A stretch of DNA of 12,075 nucleotides, taken from NCBI GenBank assembly GCA_003979035.1, contig RXOA01000045.1, positions 1-12,075 of the forward strand, in the 5' to 3' direction. Positions 1 through 5,459 of the stretch are shown in pieces. Below the pieces are notes generated by a model. That model made no database searches. It saw only the letters and a list, made by a program, of their open reading frames with translations, and had not been told where the DNA came from. Both the position numbers and the translations under genes were made by a program. This DNA comes from Candidatus Bipolaricaulota bacterium (lineage in GTDB: Bacteria > Bipolaricaulota > Bipolaricaulia > UBA7950 > UBA9294). The stretch's first letter is position 1, and the number at the start of each line of letters is the position of its first letter.

Positions 1-249
1 CAGGGCTTGCGAGGCAACGACCACGGCCCTGTGTCCGGCGCCGAGGGCGAACACCGGGGCGGGGACCTGCTCGCCGATGGCGAGGCCGACAATGCTTGAA
101 TTCCAATCGCGTTGCTGCAGTTGGAGAACCGGTCCGAGCACGGGCGGCGAGGCGACAACCGCCAAAGCGATGAGCAAGAGGAGCGCGACCGTCCATCCTC
201 GAATGAGAACGGCCCCCCCTTGCTGCCAGCTCGCGCTATGACGCATCAT
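1..249 (-). CDS. Exported thioredoxin-like paralog, N-terminal part only (runs off the window)
   Basis: A reading frame on the minus strand stays open from an ATG at 249 to the window edge (83 codons seen). It encodes a charged N-terminus, a hydrophobic export segment at about residues 17-34 (VALLLLIALAVVAS) and then the stretch SIVGLAIGEQVPAPVF. That stretch lines up with TMGLPVGATAPECG and TVGLPAGSAAPAIEG in the two upstream proteins, so this is a third member of the same family. The visible part after it (HRAVVVASQAL) matches the first thioredoxin beta strand and again has no CxxC. The start overlaps the stop of the preceding gene by 14 nt, and an AAGGAGG ribosome site sits 5 nt upstream inside that gene, so translational coupling is likely. 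A second ATG at 246 is equally usable. No lipobox cysteine is visible, unlike its neighbours. The rest of the protein cannot be judged. Confidence 0.75.
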   Translation of the reverse strand, partial: MMRHSASWQQGGAVLIRGWTVALLLLIALAVVASPPVLGPVLQLQQRDWNSSIVGLAIGEQVPAPVFALGAGHRAVVVASQAL

Positions 250-1417
250 CCCCCCCTCCTTCGATCGCCCCATCGAGTACCTCTCGCAGCGCATCGAGTG
301 CTCCTGGATGTAGTACAGGCTCTCCGGTCCGATGGTCGGCGAGGAAGAAGCTGCACGGGAACAAGACGGTGCCGTCGCCGTCCAGAATCAGCACTGTGGG
401 GGCGCCGTAGATCAGCCACCAGCTCTGCAGACGGTAGCCCGGGTCGAGCGCCACGGTCCACCCTGCGGCGATCGTCTCCGCGTAGCTCGAGACGTCATGA
501 CGCCACACGGCGAGAAGGTCGAGGCTCTCCGCCAAGTAGTCATCCACGGGACGGTTCCCCCACAGCAGATCCCAAGAGAGATTGTTCGCGCGCTCGGCCA
601 TCCGGGCGATTCCCTCGTGCCCGGCGGCATCGACGTACGGTAGATGCCACACGAACTCCACCTGCGGATACTCGCCTCGCAGAACATCAAGCGCGTCGAA
701 GACGATCGCTCCCTGCTGACCTTCCACGTACTCGCCGCTCAGCAGAAATCGAATGAGGCCGGCGTCGAGGGAGACCGTCTCCCCGTCAGGGGATTGGAGT
801 TCGAAATCCGGCCACGGGGCTTGCTCGCCTTGGGCAAGGAGGTGTTCGGGGATCGTCGCTTCGGGCAGAGGGTTGCCGGAGGCAAACGCCAACACCGCCG
901 GTTCGAGTTCGGAGGTTGAGCGCAGCGACAACCTCGTTTGCCGGTGAACGATCTGCCCGTGTTCGTCGATGAGGAAAGTAATCGCCGGAACAAGCTCGCC
1001 AACGCCGAAGCAAGCGTAGAAGGAACGCGCATCGTTGCTGCTGAGGATCTCGATGTTCCCGCCTGCCAGGGTTCGAAGTCGTGCGGTGGACGCTGAATCA
1101 CACGGATCAGGAGCGATGAGCACGTCCAAGCTGTCGAGCTGGGCCCACTCGGCGAGGATCGGGAGAAGCTTCTGATCGAAGGCAGATCGGGTCACGACGA
1201 GAAGCGTTCTATTCCCCTGCCAAACTCGTCCACCGCACTCCGGGGCGGTTGCTCCCACGGGGAGACCCATTGTAGCCGGCGTGAAATGGGTGGCCGACCA
1301 GGCAAACGGGGGAAGATCCTCCCAGGAAGCTCCCATTGCGACGCATCCCATCAACAGGCAAAGACCCGCCGAGGCAGTTAGGGCCCATGGCATTCTCCTT
1401 GGCAGCCGTCTGTGCAT
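236..1417 (-). CDS. Exported protein with two degenerate thioredoxin-like domains
   Basis: This gene encodes 393 residues from the preferred ATG at 1417. AAGGAG lies 7 nt upstream of that ATG, but only 1 nt from the in-frame ATG at 1423. The N-terminus has arginines, a hydrophobic segment and LCLLMGC, a borderline lipobox, so it is exported and possibly a lipoprotein. Two redoxin/thioredoxin-like domains follow, at about residues 55-180 and 195-385. Each has the strand-helix start and a later Pro-containing segment typical of the cis-proline loop (VPAITFLIDEHGQIV; APTVLILDGDGTVLF). At the place where TlpA-like proteins carry WCxxC there is TRSAFDQK in the first domain and SGEYVEGQQ in the second, so classical dithiol chemistry is unlikely. 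It is clearly paralogous to the gene at 1834-3006. It starts 15 nt after the small Cys-rich gene and overlaps the next paralog. Function unknown; binding or scaffolding rather than catalysis is an inference. Confidence 0.8.
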   Translation of the reverse strand: MHRRLPRRMPWALTASAGLCLLMGCVAMGASWEDLPPFAWSATHFTPATMGLPVGATAPECGGRVWQGNRTLLVVTRSAFDQKLLPILAEWAQLDSLDVLIAPDPCDSASTARLRTLAGGNIEILSSNDARSFYACFGVGELVPAITFLIDEHGQIVHRQTRLSLRSTSELEPAVLAFASGNPLPEATIPEHLLAQGEQAPWPDFELQSPDGETVSLDAGLIRFLLSGEYVEGQQGAIVFDALDVLRGEYPQVEFVWHLPYVDAAGHEGIARMAERANNLSWDLLWGNRPVDDYLAESLDLLAVWRHDVSSYAETIAAGWTVALDPGYRLQSWWLIYGAPTVLILDGDGTVLFPCSFFLADHRTGEPVLHPGALDALREVLDGAIEGGGDDAS

Positions 1418-1432
1418 GAACATTCTCCTTAG

Positions 1433-1768
1433 CTAGTAGATCGTGCAGTAGATATAGCAGGTCAGTTCACAACACATCTCGTTGCCACGTTGCCAAAAGT
1501 CGTACTCGGCGATCTCCAAGTGGCTGGGAGCGGCGAACCGCTGGCTCCGGGGGCAGTCGAACACCCCATCGATCATGGGGCTTCCTACGCCGCCTGACTG
1601 AGATTCCATCATGCCGTAGCTCGTCCATGTGCCATCGATCTCCCCGCAGGCCATCTCGGCACAGTCGTCCAACTCAAAAGGGCGCAGTTGCACGAACGGA
1701 TTGGTGCCAGCTGCGACCATGGCAAACAGTGGGACAAACACCAACGCACAAACGATGCGCTTCTTCAT
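1433..1768 (-). CDS. Small exported cysteine-rich protein
   Basis: This gene encodes 111 residues. The N-terminus MKKRIVCALVFVPLFAMVAA is a textbook signal peptide, so the mature product of about 90 residues should leave the cytoplasm. The mature part has seven cysteines (C36, C41, C72, C99, C100, C104, C108). Four of them crowd the C-terminus in a CC-x3-C-x3-C pattern that ends YCTIY. I recognise no family. It lies between two double thioredoxin-fold genes, 65 nt after the first and 9 nt before the ATG at 1423 in the second, so it belongs to the same transcript. GGAGG sits 11 nt before its ATG, a slightly long spacing. Disulfide-rich structure, metal binding or a processed peptide are all possible. 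The arrangement loosely recalls Bacteroidetes loci that pair short signal-peptide proteins with TlpA-like proteins, but I see no sequence match to support homology. Confidence 0.7.
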   Translation of the reverse strand: MKKRIVCALVFVPLFAMVAAGTNPFVQLRPFELDDCAEMACGEIDGTWTSYGMMESQSGGVGSPMIDGVFDCPRSQRFAAPSHLEIAEYDFWQRGNEMCCELTCYIYCTIY

Positions 1769-1833
1769 GGATCGATCGACCTCCCGAGATCGGCAGGGCC
1801 ACCGTGCGAAGGCGCCCCGCAGAGCATCTTTGT

Positions 1834-3006
1834 CTACGGCTCAGTGAGCTGTTCGAGAATCGCCCGCAACGCCGGGATTGCTTGCGGATGCAGCTGCGCG
1901 TTGCCCCCAGCGGCGGAAGAAACGAGAATTGTCGGTGGGAAGGCAACGCGGCCATCGGCATCGACGATGAGGATCATCGGTGATGCCAGCAGGAGAAGCT
2001 CCCGAGCAAACCGGGAATCGGCGTCCACGAACACGCGCCATCCCTGCAGGTGGGTCGCCGCGCAGTCGGTCAGGCTCCCGATGATCTCTCTGTGGTACGC
2101 CACGGATTCCTCAAGGTACGCGTCCACGCTTCCCTGAAACCCTGCGAACGTCGCGGCGAGACCGAGGGCTCTTGCATGGGTCCACATGTCGATGGATGTG
2201 TCATCCGACAACACGTGGGCGACCAGCACGAACTCCACGTGCGGGAACTCGGTTCGCAACCCATCGAGCGCCTCGCGGACGACGGCCATCTGCCCGCTCT
2301 CCACGCAGGATCCTTCGAACAACAGTCTGGGCTTGCCGGCGGTGAGAGTCACCGACTCTCCGTCCAGCGTCGTCAGGGGAACCTCCGGCCAGCGAAGAAC
2401 GTCGTCGAACCAGTACACAGCTTCCTGCGGAGCCTCGCCGGGGATCTCTCCCGTGGATGCGAACGAAGCGACCGCTCGGTCGATCATCCCCGCCCACTTA
2501 AGCGAGATCCATGTGAATCGATACACGATGGTCCCAGCTTCATCGATTAGAAACGTGACCGCGTTGACGCCCGCACCGACGAGGTAGTCAGCCACGGGCC
2601 GCAAGCCGTTGGGCGGACCGAACGCAACGATTCGCTCGCCGAGAGCCGACAGGATCTCGGCCGATTGCATTAACCCCACGCCGGCGAACGCGACCACCAC
2701 CTGGAGATCGTCGCACTCCGCCCACGAGCGTAGGAGGGCGATAGCCTCGTCCCGGACCGCACCTACGGCGATGTGAACGACAGTCTGACGGTCGCTGAAC
2801 TCCACCCCCTCGATTGCCGGAGCAGCGCTTCCGGCCGGCAGCCCGACGGTGGTGGGGTTGAGTTCGCTCTGTGCCCACTCGAACGGATCTTCTTGCCAGG
2901 GATCCGATTGGCACGATGCACACTGGGCGCAGACGAGAAGACCGACGACAAGGATCAGAGACACCCGGTTCGCGGCTTGCATGGCTGCAAGACGCTTCTG
3001 GAGCAT
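1834..3006 (-). CDS. Exported protein with two degenerate thioredoxin-like domains (first gene of the operon)
   Basis: This gene encodes 390 residues. The start at 3006 is fixed by GAAGGAGG 5 nt upstream. A signal sequence spans about residues 14-32 and ends with closely spaced cysteines (C26, C29, C32); one could be a lipid anchor, though no perfect lipobox is present. The first thioredoxin-like domain covers about 55-185 and the second about 205-388, joined by an acidic linker. The CxxC site is absent: HIAVGAVRDE replaces it in domain 1, and EGSCVESGQ with a single Cys (C234) in domain 2. A proline remains in the second cis-Pro-like loop (SPMILIVDADG) but is lost in the first (NAVTFLIDEAG). 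It shares with the paralog at 236-1417 the segment DxYLxES followed by GWxVxxD and the C-terminal LHPxAxxALRxxLE. Transcription should come from the promoter at 3049-3076. A redox-inactive binding role is inference. Confidence 0.8.
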   Translation of the reverse strand: MLQKRLAAMQAANRVSLILVVGLLVCAQCASCQSDPWQEDPFEWAQSELNPTTVGLPAGSAAPAIEGVEFSDRQTVVHIAVGAVRDEAIALLRSWAECDDLQVVVAFAGVGLMQSAEILSALGERIVAFGPPNGLRPVADYLVGAGVNAVTFLIDEAGTIVYRFTWISLKWAGMIDRAVASFASTGEIPGEAPQEAVYWFDDVLRWPEVPLTTLDGESVTLTAGKPRLLFEGSCVESGQMAVVREALDGLRTEFPHVEFVLVAHVLSDDTSIDMWTHARALGLAATFAGFQGSVDAYLEESVAYHREIIGSLTDCAATHLQGWRVFVDADSRFARELLLLASPMILIVDADGRVAFPPTILVSSAAGGNAQLHPQAIPALRAILEQLTEP

Positions 3007-3048
3007 CGAAGCCTCCTTCTCGCCCGGGAAATGATTTCAGTACCTTTC

Positions 3049-3076
3049 ACTATACGAAAATACATAAGGATGTCAA
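3049..3076 (-). promoter_or_regulatory. Sigma70-type promoter of the thioredoxin-like operon
   Basis: On the minus strand TTGACA (3071-3076, consensus) and TATAGT (3049-3054, five of six) are separated by 16 bp in a locally AT-rich stretch. Transcription would start near 3042, giving a leader of about 36 nt that includes the GAAGGAGG of the first gene. It is the best promoter seen in this part of the window. Confidence 0.75.
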
Positions 3077-3087
3077 GAGCTGTGACG

Positions 3088-3099
3088 TATCACGTGATA
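3088..3099. promoter_or_regulatory. 12-bp perfect palindrome upstream of the operon promoter (possible operator)
   Basis: TATCACGTGATA is its own reverse complement and ends 12 bp upstream of the -35 box, centred near -51 from the predicted start. It overlaps a second symmetrical element, TGTGA-N4-TCAC at 3081-3093. Position and symmetry suit a dimeric activator. No specific regulator can be named. Confidence 0.4.
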
Positions 3100-3377
3100 G
3101 TGCGGGATTTCGAGAACCGGCGGGGCGCCGCTGAGCGGATAAGAAACCTGACGGGGCATAACTCCTGCGGCTCTCGGCGTTTCGCTTCTCGGAACCGATC
3201 AACTCCACCCCTTGTTCTGTTCGCGAAGAGATGCGAGAGATGTCGGTCGCTGATGACACGCGGCAGTCGATGGGGGACCTCTGGCGGACAGCCTTTTGAC
3301 ACGGGGCTGATTGGCGCGACGATGTGCATCGACTGTCAAGAAAAGGAGAACATCGAGGAACTCGGAGAAGATCCGTC
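3100..3377. other. Intergenic stretch without a recognised gene
   Basis: About 280 bp lie between the tRNA-Arg(TCG) 3' end and the operon regulatory region. The open frames here have no convincing ribosome site or protein-like composition. I see no clear intrinsic terminator for the tRNA transcript. The only symmetry noticed is a short CGATG-TG-CATCG palindrome at 3320-3331. Confidence 0.5.
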
Positions 3378-3454
3378 TGGTACGCCCGAAGGGACTCGAA
3401 CCCCCAACCCCCGGTTCCGAAGACCGGTGCTCTATCCAGTTGAGCTACGGGCGC
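3378..3454 (-). tRNA. tRNA-Arg (anticodon TCG)
   Basis: The minus strand folds as a cloverleaf with acceptor stem GCGCCCG/CGGGCGT, anticodon stem CCGGT/ACCGG and loop CTTCGGA, giving anticodon TCG (reads CGA). The discriminator is A and the 3' CCA is encoded. The T stem has two G-T pairs at its base but the TTCGAGT loop is normal. It is the last of four tandem tRNA genes. Confidence 0.93.
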
Positions 3455-3477
3455 ATGTAATCGGCATCGGCAATGAT

Positions 3478-3550
3478 CACGCCCGGGAGGATTCGAACCT
3501 CCGACCGACGGCTTAGAAGGCCGTTGCTCTGTCCCCTGAGCTACGGGCGC
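3478..3550 (-). tRNA. tRNA-Arg (anticodon TCT)
   Basis: Acceptor stem GCGCCCG/CGGGCGT, anticodon arm ACGGC-CTTCTAA-GCCGT giving TCT (reads AGA), T loop TTCGAAT. The discriminator is G. The next bases are ATC, so CCA is not encoded and must be added after transcription. It shares its acceptor stem with the adjacent tRNA-Arg(TCG). Confidence 0.93.
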
Positions 3551-3567
3551 AAATCTTCTGGGCTGAC

Positions 3568-3641
3568 TGGAGCGGAAGACGGGGATCGAACCCGCATAGC
3601 TGGCTTGGAAGGCCAGTGCTCTACCATTGAGCTACTCCCGC
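3568..3641 (-). tRNA. tRNA-Gly (anticodon TCC)
   Basis: Acceptor stem GCGGGAG/CTTCCGC, anticodon arm CTGGC-CTTCCAA-GCCAG giving TCC, T arm GCGGG-TTCGATC-CCCGT. The discriminator is T and the 3' CCA is encoded. Confidence 0.93.
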
Positions 3642-3652
3642 CTGTCTCACTG

Positions 3653-3727
3653 TCGGAGAGGCCGGATTCGAACCGGCGGCCTCAGCGTCCCGAACGCTGC
3701 GCGCTGACCAAGCTGCGCCACTCTCCG
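3653..3727 (-). tRNA. tRNA-Pro (anticodon CGG)
   Basis: Acceptor stem CGGAGAG/CTCTCCG, anticodon arm CAGCG-TTCGGGA-CGCTG giving CGG, T arm GCCGG-TTCGAAT-CCGGC. The discriminator is A, followed by CAG, so CCA is not encoded. It is the first of the four tRNAs in transcription order and begins only 2 bp after the hairpin repeat that follows htrA. Confidence 0.93.
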
Positions 3728-3729
3728 AT

Positions 3730-3811
3730 ACCCTGCTATCCGCCTAGGGCGAATAGCTACATCACCCTGCTATCCGCCTAGGGCAAATAGCTTTGAGCTA
3801 TCCGCCTAGGG
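3730..3811. repeat. Hairpin-forming repeat, two full copies and one half copy at the htrA stop
   Basis: Full copies occupy 3730-3758 and 3764-3792 (29 bp, 34-bp period). They differ at one position: GCGAATAGC against GCAAATAGC. Each contains GCTATCCGCC, a TAG loop and a near-complementary right arm (3748-3757 and 3782-3791), so each can form a stem of about ten pairs with one or two mismatches. A third copy of the left arm plus loop (3797-3811) spans the final codons and stop of htrA. No T-run follows, so these are not standard intrinsic terminators. They may protect or direct processing of the htrA 3' end, or separate it from the tRNA transcript. Confidence 0.8.
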
Positions 3812-5312
3812 AGACGAAGAACGCCTGCCCGTTTCGGATCACTTTCAACGTAGGGCTGTCTGCTTCATCGAGATCAGCAACAATCTCGTTCCAATCGTCA
3901 ACCGACTGTACTGGCTGAAGATCGATGGCGGTAATCACATCGCCGGGGCGTAGTCCAGCCCAGTACCCCTTTTCCCCAGGGGCGACGTCGATTATGACAA
4001 CTCCCTCTTGGGATTGCAATCCCAGCTGCCGTGCCGTGCTTTCAGTGATCACGCCGACCGACAGGCCGAAAATCTCCGTGGCTTCGAGGGCTGCTTCCGG
4101 CTCCTTGGTCTGTGCCGGTTCCTCGCCGTACAGCTCCTCTTCACTCGGCTTCTCGGCGAGCACGACGGGGATGGTTTGCTCGACTCGATTCCGGATCAGT
4201 GTGACGTCGACCGCGACGCCGACGGGCTGCAGCGAAATTGTGCGGATGAGTTCATCGGTCGTGCCGACGGGCTGGCCGTCAACGTGCGTGATCACGTCGC
4301 CGGAGAGGATCCCCGCCGCTTCCGCGGGTGCCCCTTCCACCGTATCGGAGACAAGCACGCCACCTCCGACTTCCACGCCAAACGTGCTGCCCATCGCCGG
4401 GGTGATGTCCTGGATGTAGACGCCCAGCCAGGCTCGAACAACCTTTCCCGTATCGACAAGCTGGCCGAGGATGTCGGTGATCGCGTTGATCGGCACGGCG
4501 AAATTGATCCCCTCGATCGAGACGCCATCGGATGAACTCTCGGCGATCATCGTGTTGACGCCGACGACCTGTCCGTAGGCGTTGATCAGCGGACCACCGC
4601 TGTTTCCGGGGTTGATCGCAGCATCGGTTTGGATCAGGTTCTGGTAGTAGCCGACACCGTCTGGATCGGCGACATCGCGATCGAGAGCGCTGATGATCCC
4701 CAACGTGACGGTGTAGGAGAGCCCGATCGGATTCCCGATGGCGATTGCCCAGTCACCGATCTCGACGTCCGCGGAGTTGCCAAGCTCCACCGTCGACAGC
4801 GCGGAGGTATCCCCGGTCAAGCGGAGCACGGCGACATCCACTTGGGAATCGATCCCAACTACGTCCGCCGGCCAGGTGATTCCGTCGATTGTCGTCACAA
4901 GGATCGTGTCCGCGCTGTCAATCACGTGGGCATTGGTGAGGGCGAAGGTTTCACCTTCGTAGTCAATCAGGAAACCGGAACCCATTGCGGTGACTTGCTG
5001 CTCCGAATCGTTGTCGGGATCGCCGAAGAAGTACCGGAAGAACTGATCGGCGATGTCATCGCCGTAGATATCGGCAAGGGAAATGGTTGCCGTGACATCG
5101 ATCCGAACGACAGCGTTCTCCACGGCGGCGATGGCGTCCTTGATCGCATTCTGCCCGGATGCGGTGATCGATTGGTTCGGGTCGAGCGGCGCGGAGGGGT
5201 TTGCATCGGCCGCCAGCGCAATCTGGGGATTGGATGTCGTGAGAAATGAGAGTGATCCGGCTCCGATGATGCACAGCGCCAGCGCCACTCCGATCAAAGA
5301 GCTTCGCTTCAT
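3798..5312 (-). CDS. htrA: HtrA/Deg-family periplasmic serine protease with two PDZ domains
   Basis: This gene encodes 504 residues, the usual DegP/DegQ length. It should be an envelope protease/chaperone that degrades misfolded exported proteins. A signal peptide covers about residues 1-35 (cleavage near IALAA). The trypsin-like domain runs from about 55 to 285, with the catalytic triad His129 (LTNAHV), Asp159 (SQVDVAVL) and Ser238 (INPGNSGGPL). PDZ1 covers about 294-385 and starts AWLGVYIQDI. An acidic linker (EEELYGEEPAQTKEPEAALE) joins it to PDZ2 at about 414-504. The start at 5312 is supported by GAAGGAGG 7 nt upstream. All key residues are intact. The coding region ends on a segment that is repeated twice more downstream. 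It is transcribed divergently from the PP-loop gene, and four tRNA genes follow it on the same strand. degP, degQ or mucD would be equally valid names. Confidence 0.95.
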   Translation of the reverse strand: MKRSSLIGVALALCIIGAGSLSFLTTSNPQIALAADANPSAPLDPNQSITASGQNAIKDAIAAVENAVVRIDVTATISLADIYGDDIADQFFRYFFGDPDNDSEQQVTAMGSGFLIDYEGETFALTNAHVIDSADTILVTTIDGITWPADVVGIDSQVDVAVLRLTGDTSALSTVELGNSADVEIGDWAIAIGNPIGLSYTVTLGIISALDRDVADPDGVGYYQNLIQTDAAINPGNSGGPLINAYGQVVGVNTMIAESSSDGVSIEGINFAVPINAITDILGQLVDTGKVVRAWLGVYIQDITPAMGSTFGVEVGGGVLVSDTVEGAPAEAAGILSGDVITHVDGQPVGTTDELIRTISLQPVGVAVDVTLIRNRVEQTIPVVLAEKPSEEELYGEEPAQTKEPEAALEATEIFGLSVGVITESTARQLGLQSQEGVVIIDVAPGEKGYWAGLRPGDVITAIDLQPVQSVDDWNEIVADLDEADSPTLKVIRNGQAFFVSLGG

Positions 5313-5345
5313 AGTAGCTCCTCCTTCAATGGTCAGGTCTTGATG

Positions 5346-5367
5346 ATCGTCGAATCTTGCCGACGAT
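5346..5367. promoter_or_regulatory. Inverted repeat between divergent htrA and PP-loop genes
   Basis: ATCGTCG (5346-5352) and CGACGAT (5361-5367) are perfect inverted 7-bp arms around an 8-bp spacer, in the 147-bp divergent intergenic region. It could be an operator or a hairpin in the htrA leader. Promoter boxes nearby are weak: TTGCCG and TATTAT on the plus strand are only 15 bp apart. Confidence 0.35.
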
Positions 5368-5418
5368 TCTAAGCGAGTATTATGAAGAACTGGTGACGAA
5401 GCGTGAAGAAACCATGAG

Positions 5419-5436
5419 CGTCCGATCTCTCGGACG
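5419..5436 (+). promoter_or_regulatory. Leader hairpin upstream of the PP-loop gene
   Basis: CGTCCGA and TCGGACG pair perfectly over 7 bp around a TCTC tetraloop. The hairpin ends 11 nt before the AAAGGAG ribosome site of the gene starting at 5460. It may be an mRNA stability element or the binding site of a regulator; nothing identifies which. Confidence 0.4.
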
Positions 5437-5459
5437 GAACCACAGGGAAAGGAGACGCG

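Noticed and set aside
112..756. Plus-strand open frame of 214 codons at the left end
   Set aside because: It is Arg/Pro-rich low-quality composition, antisense to two thioredoxin-like genes whose domains are recognisable on the minus strand.
2773..3516. Plus-strand open frame of 247 codons crossing the tRNA-Arg gene and the promoter region
   Set aside because: It lies antisense to the thioredoxin-like gene and to tRNAs. The GTRTPNP-like stretch is the well-known false peptide from antisense tRNA. It has no supporting ribosome site.
3473..3781. Plus-strand open frame of 102 codons
   Set aside because: It is entirely antisense to three tRNA genes and the hairpin repeats. Its RIRTSDRRL and RPDSNRRP stretches are typical spurious translations of tRNA complements.
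3730..3811. CRISPR-like array
   Set aside because: There are only two full copies with a 5-bp gap, each a self-pairing hairpin. No spacers of usual length and no cas genes are present.
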